Of a DNA stretch of 64,000 nucleotides, positions 8,217 through 16,925 are shown piece by piece. This DNA is from Lysobacterales bacterium. GTDB taxonomy: Bacteria; Pseudomonadota; Gammaproteobacteria; Xanthomonadales; Ahniellaceae. A program made the translations under genes and the position numbers. Under the pieces are notes generated by a model. It searched no databases, had not been told where the DNA came from, and saw nothing but the letters and a program-made list of their open reading frames with translations. Position 1 is the first letter of the stretch. Each line of letters opens with the position of its first letter. The DNA lies in NCBI GenBank assembly GCA_016721845.1, contig JADKHK010000013.1, positions 1,780,501 through 1,844,500 on the forward strand, written 5' to 3'.

Positions 8217-9344
8217 CGTCGCGGCCGAAGCGCGGCTGATGCGGTCGCGCCCGCCGCCCTTGGCGCGATAAAGCGCGCCATCGACCTCGCTGAGGAAATG
8301 ATCGGCATTGCCATGGCGCGCCGCGTTGAATTCACCGACGCCGATGCTGACGCGCACACGCAGTTCGGCCAGTTCCGGAACCACCGCGACCGCACCGAGA
8401 CCGATGCGAAACGCATCCGCCCGTTCGGCCGCCGCCGCTTCATCGTGATGCGGCACGATCACCGCGAATTCCTCGCCGCCGAGGCGCGCACAGAGTTCGT
8501 GCTGCCCGGCGAACACGTGCCGCAACTGGTCCGCGAACGCGACCAGACAGCGGTCCCCGACGCTATGGCCATGGGCGTCGTTGATCTGCTTGAAATGGTC
8601 GATGTCCAGTTCGAGCAGCGACAGGCGGGAATGCTCGCGCTGGCAATCGGCGATGCGCCGCTCCAGCTCGGTGACGAACTGGCGGCGATTCGCCAGGCCG
8701 GTGAGGTCGTCGGTACGACTCATCCATTCGAAGCGGTCACGCTGCTGGCGCAGCGCTTCCTCGAAATCGAGGCGGCGATGGAAGTCGCGGTGGCTGCGCA
8801 CCAGCGAGCTGATCACGTAGACCAGGTAGACCGTCAGGCTGAAGGCCACGGCGCGATCATGGCCCGGCATCCACATCAGCAGGGTGCTCGGCAGGTAGAT
8901 GACCATGATCGCCAGCATCGACGGCCAGAAGCGCATGCAATAGGTGTGCGCGATCGCGGTCGCGAAACCGGCGGCGCCGATGATCAGCGCAACGCGTGCA
9001 TCGACCAGCACGGGGTCGATCAGGGTCCAGAACACCACACCGCCCCAGGTCGCCGCAGACAGCTGGATCACCAGCCATTGCAGATCGAGCCAGTGCGTCA
9101 TCACCTCGGCCCCGCCTTGCACCGGCGGACGCAGCACGACCCGAGCGATCGCGAGTCCGACAAAGATCGCCGCCAATGTCGCCGAGGTCAGCGGATGGAT
9201 GCGTACCACCGGGGTGAACAGGCAGACCAGCAGCCAGCCCAGCACGTAGAACGAGCCGCCGATGACCATGCGCCGTCGCGTTTCGGCGACTTCCTGCGCG
9301 AGTCGGCGCAAGTTCAGGCCAGACGAGTCGAGATCGCGTTCCAT
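8178..9344 (-). CDS. Membrane-bound GGDEF diguanylate cyclase
   Basis: 388 residues from the ATG at 9344. About five hydrophobic segments occupy residues 25-185 of the protein and form an unnamed integral sensor region. A short helical linker follows, then a GGDEF domain (RTDDLTGLANRRQF, LDIDHFKQINDAHGH, active-site GGEEF). Expected to make c-di-GMP from two GTP at the inner membrane. The RxxD inhibitory site usually found just before the GGEEF motif is not visible (the segment reads GQHELCARL), so product inhibition through that site is unlikely. A TTG at 9401 could extend the N-terminus by 19 residues. It overlaps the convergent TPR gene at its 3' end. Confidence 0.9.
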   Translation of the reverse strand: MERDLDSSGLNLRRLAQEVAETRRRMVIGGSFYVLGWLLVCLFTPVVRIHPLTSATLAAIFVGLAIARVVLRPPVQGGAEVMTHWLDLQWLVIQLSAATWGGVVFWTLIDPVLVDARVALIIGAAGFATAIAHTYCMRFWPSMLAIMVIYLPSTLLMWMPGHDRAVAFSLTVYLVYVISSLVRSHRDFHRRLDFEEALRQQRDRFEWMSRTDDLTGLANRRQFVTELERRIADCQREHSRLSLLELDIDHFKQINDAHGHSVGDRCLVAFADQLRHVFAGQHELCARLGGEEFAVIVPHHDEAAAAERADAFRIGLGAVAVVPELAELRVRVSIGVGEFNAARHGNADHFLSEVDGALYRAKGGGRDRISRASAATSSAVSQILGQHR

Positions 9345-9496
9345 GGGCAGAAGTGGCCGGGGCGACAGCCTCACGGCCGTTGGCGCGCGACATTCCTCCA
9401 ATTGTCACGTGGCGTCAACCGAGTCCGTCCGGGTCATTCCATCGCTTCATCCGGACAGAAAGATATACTCCATCGACCTTCTTCCGGAATGCCGCG

Positions 9497-10321
9497 ATGA
9501 CCGCCATCAGCTTCGAATTCTTCCCGCCCAAGACCGACGAACAGCGCGAGCAACTGGAGCGCAGCGTCCAGAAGCTGAAGGCGCGCTCGCCCGAATACGT
9601 CTCGGTGACCTTCGGCGCCGGTGGTTCGACGTTGTCCTACACGCCGGAGACGGTGCGCCACCTGCGCCAGGAACACGGGCTCGATGTCGCGCCGCACCTG
9701 AGTTGCGTTGGCGGCACGCGCGCGGAGATCGCCAACCTGCTGCAGTTGTATCGCGCGCTCGGCTGCAAGCGTCTGGTCGCGCTGCGCGGCGACATGCCTT
9801 CGGGCATGGCTGCGTTCGGCGACTTCCGCTACGCCAACGAACTGGTCGAATTCATTCGCGCCGAAACCGGCGACTGGTTCCATATCGAAGTCGGTTGTTA
9901 TCCGGAAACGCACCCGCAGGCCGACGACGCCTTCGCCGATCTCGCCAACCTGAAACGCAAGTTCGAGGCTGGCGCGAATGGCGCGATCACCCAGTATTTC
10001 TTCAATGCCGACGCCTACTTCCGCTTCGTCGCGGACGCACGCCGCGCCGGCATCACCCAGCCGATCGTGCCCGGCATCATGCCGATCGGCAATTTCTCGC
10101 AACTGAAGCGCTTCTCCGATCTCTGCGGCGCCGAGATCCCGCGCTGGATTTCGAAACGCATGCTGGCCTATGGCGACGATGCCGAGTCGGTGCGTGCGCT
10201 CGGCGTCGAAGTGGTCGCAAACTTGTGTCGGCAACTGATCGACGGTGGTGCCGAGGCCCTGCATTTCTATACGCTGAATCGCGCCAAGACCACGCTGGCC
10301 GTGATCGACGCGATCGGCTGA
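9497..10321 (+). CDS. metF: 5,10-methylenetetrahydrofolate reductase
   Basis: 274-residue FAD enzyme reducing methylene-THF to 5-methyl-THF, the methyl donor for methionine synthesis. The N-terminal FEFFPPKT is the family signature, followed by YVSVTFGAGGS, AHLSCVG-like and LRGD motifs (VALRGDMPSG), and GANGAITQYFFN. Start chosen at the ATG giving this N-terminus. A possible -10 TATACT lies at 9464-9469, and an inverted repeat GTCCGG/CCGGAC (9427-9432, 9451-9456) of unknown role overlaps the promoter region. The EamA gene starts 8 nt downstream and may be cotranscribed. In many relatives metF sits next to ahcY; here they are separated. Confidence 0.95.
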   Translation: MTAISFEFFPPKTDEQREQLERSVQKLKARSPEYVSVTFGAGGSTLSYTPETVRHLRQEHGLDVAPHLSCVGGTRAEIANLLQLYRALGCKRLVALRGDMPSGMAAFGDFRYANELVEFIRAETGDWFHIEVGCYPETHPQADDAFADLANLKRKFEAGANGAITQYFFNADAYFRFVADARRAGITQPIVPGIMPIGNFSQLKRFSDLCGAEIPRWISKRMLAYGDDAESVRALGVEVVANLCRQLIDGGAEALHFYTLNRAKTTLAVIDAIG

Positions 10322-10329
10322 GTCTCACC

Positions 10330-11235
10330 ATGCCGATGTCCGACGCCGCCCGCGCGCAGTGGCAGATCCATCTCTGCGTGCTGCTCTGGGGTTTCACCGC
10401 GATTCTCGGGAAATTGATTTCGCTGGCGGCGCTGCCGCTGGTGTGGTGGCGCATGGCCCTGGTCACGGCGCTGCTCGCGTTCGTGCCGCGCTTGTGGCGG
10501 GCGTTGCGCACGATGTCGGCGCGCCGGATCGCGGCGCTGATGGGCGTCGGCGTGGTCGTCGCGCTGCACTGGCTGACGTTCTACGCCTCGATCAAGCTGT
10601 CGAACGCCTCGGTCGCCGCGACCTGCATGGCGCTCGGTTCGGTGTTCACCGCGTTGATCGAACCGTTCGCGGCGAAGCGTCGTTTCGCGTTCGGCGAAGT
10701 GCTGCTCGGCATCGCCGCGATTCCGGGCGTGGTGCTGGTGGTGGGCGGCGTGCCAAGCGGCATGTGGACCGGTATCGCGGTCGGCGTGTTGTCGGCCGCA
10801 CTCGCAGCCTTGTTCGGTTCATTGAACAAGCGCTACGTCGACGGCGCCGATCCGCTGGCCATGACCTTCCTCGAAATGGGCGCAGGCGTGTTGATGCTGA
10901 GTGTCGCCGCCCCGCTCGTGGCCGGCGTCATTCCGCTGTTCGACGCGCCCCTGCTGGTCTGGCCCGATGCGCGCGACTTCGGCTTCCTGCTACTGCTCGC
11001 CGTCGCCTGCACCCTGCTGCCGTTCGCACTGTCCCTGGTCGCGCTCAAACACATGAGCGCCTTCAACGCGCAACTCGCGATCAACCTGGAGCCGGTCTAC
11101 ACCGTGCTGCTCGCCATCGTCCTGCTCAACGAACAACGCGAACTCACCCCCATGTTCTACCTCGGCGTCGCCCTGCTCGTCGCCTGCGTCTTTGCGCCGG
11201 TGGTGTTCCGGGCAAGAGTTGCTGCAGCGGCCTAA
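10330..11235 (+). CDS. EamA/DMT-family transporter
   Basis: 301 residues with about ten hydrophobic helices in two EamA-like halves, the layout of drug/metabolite transporters (inner-membrane exporters of small molecules). Typical motifs include WGFTAILGKL in the first helix and the conserved NLEPVYTVLLA near the end of the second half. It starts 8 nt after metF, suggesting an operon; substrate cannot be deduced. Its last about 110 bp occur again, diverged, at 11705-11816. The stop codon overlaps the end of the convergent DUF433 reading frame. Confidence 0.9.
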   Translation: MPMSDAARAQWQIHLCVLLWGFTAILGKLISLAALPLVWWRMALVTALLAFVPRLWRALRTMSARRIAALMGVGVVVALHWLTFYASIKLSNASVAATCMALGSVFTALIEPFAAKRRFAFGEVLLGIAAIPGVVLVVGGVPSGMWTGIAVGVLSAALAALFGSLNKRYVDGADPLAMTFLEMGAGVLMLSVAAPLVAGVIPLFDAPLLVWPDARDFGFLLLLAVACTLLPFALSLVALKHMSAFNAQLAINLEPVYTVLLAIVLLNEQRELTPMFYLGVALLVACVFAPVVFRARVAAAA

Positions 11236-11630
11236 CGTTGCGCCATCAGGGTCGGTGAATGCGAATCTTCTTGCCAGTCAGGACGACAAAGCAACGCTGC
11301 CAACGTTCGAGCTCCGGAACGATCGCGCTCACGGCGCCGAGCAAGGGCGTCGACGAGCCGGCGCGGAATGTTCTCGTCGAGCTTGACCTTCATGCGACTT
11401 CGGGCAGCGGCAGGCAGGTCTTCCTCGGCGGAGGCCGCCGCGAACGCAATGACCGCACGCACGGCGTCCCGACTCAGGCTCGGGAAGTCGAACAGGATGC
11501 TGTCCACTTCTGCGCCTTCGGCCAAACTCGCAAGCACGGTACGAACGGTGACGCGCGTTCCGGCGATGACCGGCTCACCACCGCAGATGGCGGGATCGCG
11601 CTGGATGTAGGCCTTGTAATCGATGCTCAT
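11232..11630 (-). CDS. DUF433 antitoxin-like protein with frameshifted, read-through C-terminus
   Basis: Begins at an ATG behind a textbook GGAGG. The first about 75 residues are a DUF433 domain (DPAICGGEPVIAGTRVTV, FPSLSRDAVRAVIAFAAASA), a small helix-turn-helix-like antitoxin family. The frame then runs into the neighbouring toxin start instead of stopping, so the product is 132 residues. In the alternative frame the end would read LPLPEVA followed by a TGA overlapping the toxin ATG, which is the usual coupling. A one-base insertion near 11410 therefore probably fused the genes. The antitoxin core is intact and could still be expressed, but its partner is broken. Confidence 0.72.
   Translation of the reverse strand: MSIDYKAYIQRDPAICGGEPVIAGTRVTVRTVLASLAEGAEVDSILFDFPSLSRDAVRAVIAFAAASAEEDLPAAARSRMKVKLDENIPRRLVDALARRRERDRSGARTLAALLCRPDWQEDSHSPTLMAQR
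11246..11393 (-). pseudogene. Remnant of a DUF5615 (PIN-like) toxin gene
   Basis: The ATG at 11393 opens with MKVKLDENIPRRLVDALAR, the characteristic N-terminus of DUF5615 PIN-like toxins. Shortly afterwards the coding match jumps to another frame, where ELERWQRCFVVLTGKKIRI (stop at 11248-11246) matches the family C-terminus. Only 148 nt remain, against roughly 330-350 nt for an intact gene, so the centre, including most acidic catalytic positions, is deleted and the frame is lost. It sits directly after the DUF433 antitoxin, the normal order for this toxin-antitoxin type. Confidence 0.72.
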
Positions 11631-11704
11631 GGAGTCCTCCACGGAATCAGTTTCGCCCGCTCATCGTAGCGAGTTGAAGAAGTGCGTGGCACTCTTCCAG
11701 TCCG

Positions 11705-11880
11705 CGCGAACTCACCCCCATGTTCTACCTCGAAATCGCCCTGTTCGTCGCCTGCGTCTTCGCGCCGGTGGTGATTCGGGCAAGAGCAACTGCAGCGGCC
11801 AGCGTTGCGCGATCACTGCGAGCACGGCATCGCGACTCAGGCTAGGGAAGTCGGCCAGGATGCTGTCCACCAAGGCACGA
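11705..11880. repeat. Chimeric duplicate: EamA 3' end joined to a DUF433 fragment
   Basis: 11705-11816 (+ strand) repeats 11137-11247, the end of the EamA gene: the frame still reads RELTPMFYLEIALFVACVF against RELTPMFYLGVALLVACVF. Directly beyond it, the minus strand of about 11810-11878 encodes VDSILADFPSLSRDAV, a second DUF433 core fragment matching VDSILFDFPSLSRDAV in the gene above. Neither piece has a start or a complete domain. The block is the relic of a local duplication covering transporter and antitoxin genes, followed by deletion. Confidence 0.75.
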
Positions 11881-12741
11881 TCAACCGTCCCACCTTCCCA
11901 ACGTCACCCGATCGCGGTCTTCCATGTCGCGGATAGTTTCGACGTTGCTGTAGCCGTCGCGTTCAAGGATGTGGCGGACGGCGGGGCCCTGGTCGTGGCC
12001 GTGTTCGAAGAGTAGCCAGCCACCGGGCTTGAGGCGGGCGCGGGCGTCGTGGCTGATCTCGCGGATGGCAGACAGGCCATCGCCTTCGGGCGTGAGCGCC
12101 ATGCGTGGTTCGAAGCGCAGGTCGCCTTGCAACAGATGCGGATCGTCGCCGGCGACGTAGGGCGGGTTCGACACGACCAGGTCGAAGCGCAAATCGGATT
12201 CGAGCGAGCGTTCCCATTCGCCGGGAATGCCCCAGAACCAGCTGCCGAGCACGAAGCGCAGGTTGGTTAACCCGAGACGCTTGGCGTTCTCTTCGGCGAC
12301 GGCAAGCGCGGCATCGCTGGCATCGACGGCATGCACGATCGCGCGCGGACGCTCCTTTGCGAGTGCGAGCGCAATCGCGCCGCTGCCGGTGCCGAGATCG
12401 ATCAGGCAGAGATCGCGATCGGTCGGCAGCCGCAGCAAGGCCTGCTCGACCAGCACCTCGGTTTCCGGTCGCGGCACCAGCACCGCCGGGGTGACCTTCA
12501 GCGGCATGAACCAGAACTCGCGCACGCCGGTGATGTAGGCGATCGGCTCGCCGCGCACGCGTCGCGCCAGCAGCGCATCGACTTTCGCCTGTGCATCGGC
12601 ATCGAGCTCGTCGCGCAACCGCGCATACAACGCGGCGCGCGTGAGCTCCAGCACATGCGTCAGCAGCAACTCGGCATCGAGCCGCGCCGACTCGGTATTG
12701 AGCCGAGCCGCCGCGGCACGCAGCCACGCATCGATCGTCAT
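11881..12741 (-). CDS. prmC: Peptide chain release factor N5-glutamine methyltransferase
   Basis: 286-residue cytosolic enzyme that uses SAM to methylate the glutamine of the GGQ motif in release factors RF1 and RF2. Seen: N-terminal helical domain, YITGVREFWFMPLKV and VLVPRPETEVLVE, the SAM-binding DLGTGSGAIALALA, and the catalytic SNPPYVAG. The start codon overlaps the stop of the large upstream membrane-protein gene as ATGA (12741-12738), so translation is coupled. prmC usually follows prfA; that partner is not in this window. Confidence 0.95.
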   Translation of the reverse strand: MTIDAWLRAAAARLNTESARLDAELLLTHVLELTRAALYARLRDELDADAQAKVDALLARRVRGEPIAYITGVREFWFMPLKVTPAVLVPRPETEVLVEQALLRLPTDRDLCLIDLGTGSGAIALALAKERPRAIVHAVDASDAALAVAEENAKRLGLTNLRFVLGSWFWGIPGEWERSLESDLRFDLVVSNPPYVAGDDPHLLQGDLRFEPRMALTPEGDGLSAIREISHDARARLKPGGWLLFEHGHDQGPAVRHILERDGYSNVETIRDMEDRDRVTLGRWDG

Positions 12742-15700
12742 TCGGTCGCCTTCGCAGGCACCGGCTCGAGCGGTGGCGGCTCGGCGGCGGGCGCCTTCGC
12801 CTTCGGCGCCGACCACTTCGACCACGCCCCGCCCGACGTCCAGCTTTCGAACACGAAGCGACCGATGCGGATCAGGAACCAGGCCATCCAGAATGCCCAG
12901 GCCAGCATCAGTGCGCGGTACATCCACATCGGCAGCACCCACGCGCTCGCATCGGGCAAGCGGCCCGCAGTCTGGTCGGCGAACCAGCGCAGGTTGGTGG
13001 CCGTCGAACTGTGGCCAGTGACGTGCAGATCCGGATAGCCAAGCAGGCCGCCGTTCAAGGCTGCGAGCAAGGCGCCAGCAGCGACCAACGCTGCAACCAC
13101 CAACGCGAGCTGCACCAGATTGAACAGCGCATGCCGACCTTCGCGTGGCCAGCGCGCACGCCACGCGAACGCCGCCAGCACGGCCGCGAACAGCACCAGC
13201 GACCACCACGACACCGTCGAGAATCCGATGCCGAGCAGGAAGGCCTCGTGCAACTTGATCGGCAGGAAACCACTGCGCGCGATGGCGAAGGCGAGCAGCA
13301 GCATCACGATCAACTCGCCCCAGTACAACACCGCCGGACCGATGCGCGGACCACTCGTGACCAGCACCCAACGGTCGGACGGCAACTGCATCGCCAATTC
13401 GATGTTCGACGCATGCGTGCCGAGATCGATCATCGGCAAGCGCGGATGCAGGCCCGGCTCCTCATTGATGCGCAAGCCGACTTCGACGGTGTTCACGCCG
13501 GGCCGCAGCGGCAGTCGCAACACGCCTTTTTCGGGACGCAGATTCAGCGTCTCGCCACGCACCACGACCCGCAGCACTTCGGCATTCGCCGGAAGGTTGA
13601 GCGCATGCTGGCCGCCCTGGGTCGCACGCAGGCTCAGCGTCAAGGTGTGTTCGCCGGAACGCTTGCCGAAACTGCTGGTCAAGGCGACCTGGTCGATCGC
13701 AACCACGCGCCCGGCAATGGCTTCGGGACGCGAGACCGCCAGCGTCAATGCTTCTCCCGGCAGCGGATGAAACTGCTGCAACGTCGCATCGTCATCGGGA
13801 TGCACGCCGGGCACGCCTTCGGCGCGCACGTTCCAGGTCGGGCTCGCGACGAGCTTCCAGATTTCCGCACGCTGCGCGAGTTCGGGCGCCGACAGCGTCA
13901 ACGCATCGACCGCTTCCAGCCGCGACACCCAGCCGAGCGCACCGTCGCCATCGGCGAAACGCACCTGCACGGCACCGTCAACCACTTCAAAGCCTTCGCT
14001 GGTGACGCGTTCGCCGGTCAGCAAGGGAACGGCGATCGAGAACGCACCGGACTCGGGCGCGATGCGTTGCACCGTGGTCGCGACTTCCCAGTCGAGATCG
14101 AAGCGCAACTCGCGGGTGACCACGACATAGGGCTCGAAACGCTGCGCGACGCCGCTGCGCGGCGCTTCGGTACTGGCCGACAGGCGCGTCAGTTCCAGCG
14201 TGCCGTTCGGCAGCCGTCCCTGTTCGATGCCCGCGGCTTCCCAGCCGTCACCGCTGAAGCGCACATGGGCGGGCGCCATCGGGAACGCCAGCGCGATCTG
14301 GTCGGCTGCCGCAGTCGAGAAGCGCAACGCCGCGCGATGCACGCCACGCGGAACGTCGATCCAGGTCGTGCCCGCAGCATCGCGATACAGCGCGTTCACG
14401 GCCTGGGCATCGAGCTGCACGCCATCGAGCGCCAGCAATTGGGCATTGCCGGGCAGGGGCAGGCCGATGCGCTCGGCCGCGTGCAGGGTCAATGCCACCT
14501 CGATGCGGCTGCCCGAAGCCACGACCTCGGCGCTCGCGATGTTCCCGCAGGCCGGCATGCACTCGGGGGCTTTCAGCAGGCGTTCGCGCAGTTCCTTGAT
14601 CATTTCGGCATCGGGCAGGGATTGCGCTTGCGCGCTGCCGCCGAACGCGAGCCCGGCGAGCAACAACGCTGCGGCACTGCGCTTGAGCGGCAGCTTCGGC
14701 GTCCACACAAACGCGATGCCAACCAGCCGCACCGCGATCAGCGCGAACAACGCGGCGATGACGAAGCGTGCGAGACGCGTCAGCCAGGGTGGCGACAGCC
14801 ACAGCCGCACTTCCTGGGTCTGCAGCACCGGCCCGGCCAGCTCGATCGAATAGCTGCGCCAGTTCCATGACGGCTCGCCGCCGCCGGCCTGGATCATCGT
14901 GTTGCTGGCGTAGCGCTTGAGCTTCTTCGGCAGGTAAGCGTTGTCGGACTTCATCCGCGCGCCCGTCACCACGACGGATTCCAGCGATTGCGACTGCTCC
15001 ACCGGTGCCGGTGCAGGCATCGACGCCGGCATCGGCGCTTCTTCGGCGACATTCTGGTCGTACATCGGCGCATTGTCGGCTTGCTGCGGAACCATGCCCG
15101 CCGCCATCGTGTTGCGACCGTAATAGTCCGAATACGAGGTACGGCCGTATTCGGCTTCCAGCTGCGGATGCAGGCCGAGACGCAACTGCGTCGCGACGAA
15201 CGGCACGGCCGCGAGCAGCGGCAGGATCAGCACGCCCTGCGCGACACGCATCGACCAGCGCGGCAACTTCTCGCGCCAGCGCGGCGACAGCAGGATCGCC
15301 GCCACGATCGCCAGCATCAGCGACCATTGCGGCACGTCGGGCTCATGCCAGGCCAGCAGCACGAATGCGGCCGGAATCAGGCCCGCGACCTTGCCGAATC
15401 CGACCACGAACAGGAACACGATCAGCGCCGCGACGAACACGTCCATCAGGTTCCAGCGATCCAGCCAGGCCGACGGTGCACGATCGGCCCCGGTCGCGGC
15501 GATCAATTCGAAGCCCGGGGGCACATTCAATGTCGTCTGCACCGACTCGAAGGCCTGTTGCCAACCCGTCGCCGGCAAGACCGATGTAGCGGCGTCGATG
15601 CGCGCGGTCGCACTGAGATTCAGATCACGCGAACGCAATTCGACGCCGCTGAAACCCGGATGGGCCCCCGCGGTGATCAACACCGGCTCGCCATTCTCGC

Positions 15701-16871
15701 TGGCACGCATGGCCTTGTAGGGCGGCGCCAAGTCGAGACGCCAGTCGCGCAGCATGCGGCCACTGACCTGGTCACGCGCGGTGTAGCCATCGCCATCGTG
15801 GTCGAGCCACAGCGTACGGTTCAAATGCAGACGATTCTGGTCCTGCAGGGACAGCCCGCGCGACCGCTCGGCGATGCTCAGGCCCTGTCCGGGTTCCAGC
15901 GCGAAGGCCGGCAGCTCGCGCCAATCGTTCGGCACTTCGGCCAGGGCCGGATCGATCTGCGCCGCGCCTTCCGGTTCGGTCACGCGCAACTGTGTCTGCG
16001 CGCGGTAGCTCCAGATCTCTGCTTCAGGCCACGGCGCCGGCAAGGTCCGCGTGGTCACTGCCGCCAGCGGCGCCGTCGCGCGCGCCACCAGGCTCAGCCA
16101 ATGCTCGCCGGAACGCACCTGCAGGGCGAGCGTGCCATCCCCGTCGAGGCGTGCATTCAGATCGCCGGACAACGAGACCGGCACGAATCCTTCGGGCAAC
16201 ACCAGCGCAAGCTGTTCTTCGCGACCCTTGCCGGAGACGGTGAACTTGAAGCGCGTTTCGAGGCGGGCCGGAACCCGGTCTTCGAGCAGACGAAAGACAT
16301 CGACCGCGAGGCTGTCGCGCTCGGCCACGGTGGCCGCCACACGACCGAGCCAGAGTGCGTCGTCGTCGCGTTGCACGAAGGCCTGCGCCACGCCGTCGAG
16401 ACTGAGCGCGATGCGCGCGATCGAGGCCGGCAACGCGATCGACTCCGGCCGCTCGTCCCAAACGAACCGACCTTCGATGCGGTACTGGCCCGGCGCCAAC
16501 CAGACCACGGGTACGCCGTCGTCGTTGGCAACCACGGCGAGCGAGCGACCCTCGCTGCTCACCTCCAGCGGCCAGACGTCCGCGTCGCCGGGCAGAGGCA
16601 CGGCTGCGCGCGCATGCACGGTCACCGGCAACGCGAAACTCGCACCGTCATCGCGCGCCGCGAACTGCAGCTCTCCCGGCCACAAGCAGGCGTATGCGGC
16701 ATCGTCGTCGTCGACACCGGCCAGGCGTGGACAGCGTACCCGCTCCTGGCCTTCCAGCGCCCACGGCACCCATTCGCGCAGGGCGTCGGGGATCGGCGTG
16801 GGTGCGGCGGCCGAGGCAACGCCGATCGACGCCATGAGGAAGCTGAGGCACCAGAACCAGTGTGCGCGCAT
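12738..16871 (-). CDS. Giant uncharacterised membrane protein with a VVVTG motif
   Basis: 1377 residues; begins behind CGGAGAACATCG with a signal peptide (about 1-22, ending ASAA). Residues 25-460 are mostly beta-rich and extracytoplasmic. Membrane segments follow around 470-580. Then comes a Pro/Met/Ala-rich linker and the motif LESVVVTGARMKSDN (about 627-640), which resembles the short sequence before the plug of TonB-dependent receptors. Another membrane segment is near 710-730, a second signal-like hydrophobic stretch ends AFGGSAQAQS near 755, and a long beta-rich region follows. Four C-terminal helices and a Pro/Lys-rich tail finish the protein. There is no receptor barrel. I do not recognise a named function; similar large proteins exist in related bacteria as hypotheticals. 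It is coupled to prmC by ATGA. Confidence 0.85.
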   Translation of the reverse strand: MRAHWFWCLSFLMASIGVASAAAPTPIPDALREWVPWALEGQERVRCPRLAGVDDDDAAYACLWPGELQFAARDDGASFALPVTVHARAAVPLPGDADVWPLEVSSEGRSLAVVANDDGVPVVWLAPGQYRIEGRFVWDERPESIALPASIARIALSLDGVAQAFVQRDDDALWLGRVAATVAERDSLAVDVFRLLEDRVPARLETRFKFTVSGKGREEQLALVLPEGFVPVSLSGDLNARLDGDGTLALQVRSGEHWLSLVARATAPLAAVTTRTLPAPWPEAEIWSYRAQTQLRVTEPEGAAQIDPALAEVPNDWRELPAFALEPGQGLSIAERSRGLSLQDQNRLHLNRTLWLDHDGDGYTARDQVSGRMLRDWRLDLAPPYKAMRASENGEPVLITAGAHPGFSGVELRSRDLNLSATARIDAATSVLPATGWQQAFESVQTTLNVPPGFELIAATGADRAPSAWLDRWNLMDVFVAALIVFLFVVGFGKVAGLIPAAFVLLAWHEPDVPQWSLMLAIVAAILLSPRWREKLPRWSMRVAQGVLILPLLAAVPFVATQLRLGLHPQLEAEYGRTSYSDYYGRNTMAAGMVPQQADNAPMYDQNVAEEAPMPASMPAPAPVEQSQSLESVVVTGARMKSDNAYLPKKLKRYASNTMIQAGGGEPSWNWRSYSIELAGPVLQTQEVRLWLSPPWLTRLARFVIAALFALIAVRLVGIAFVWTPKLPLKRSAAALLLAGLAFGGSAQAQSLPDAEMIKELRERLLKAPECMPACGNIASAEVVASGSRIEVALTLHAAERIGLPLPGNAQLLALDGVQLDAQAVNALYRDAAGTTWIDVPRGVHRAALRFSTAAADQIALAFPMAPAHVRFSGDGWEAAGIEQGRLPNGTLELTRLSASTEAPRSGVAQRFEPYVVVTRELRFDLDWEVATTVQRIAPESGAFSIAVPLLTGERVTSEGFEVVDGAVQVRFADGDGALGWVSRLEAVDALTLSAPELAQRAEIWKLVASPTWNVRAEGVPGVHPDDDATLQQFHPLPGEALTLAVSRPEAIAGRVVAIDQVALTSSFGKRSGEHTLTLSLRATQGGQHALNLPANAEVLRVVVRGETLNLRPEKGVLRLPLRPGVNTVEVGLRINEEPGLHPRLPMIDLGTHASNIELAMQLPSDRWVLVTSGPRIGPAVLYWGELIVMLLLAFAIARSGFLPIKLHEAFLLGIGFSTVSWWSLVLFAAVLAAFAWRARWPREGRHALFNLVQLALVVAALVAAGALLAALNGGLLGYPDLHVTGHSSTATNLRWFADQTAGRLPDASAWVLPMWMYRALMLAWAFWMAWFLIRIGRFVFESWTSGGAWSKWSAPKAKAPAAEPPPLEPVPAKATE

Positions 16872-16925
16872 CGATGTTCTCCGGGTGGGTGACGCCGCTG
16901 CAACGCGAGGCCACGGGGGTCGGGG

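Noticed and set aside
9402..9496. Possible SAM-type riboswitch before metF
   Set aside because: Only a GTCCGG/CCGGAC inverted repeat is present; no fold of known SAM riboswitch classes could be traced.
14950..15000. TonB-dependent receptor gene
   Set aside because: Only the short VVVTG motif is present; there is no plug or 22-strand barrel and no terminal aromatic residue.
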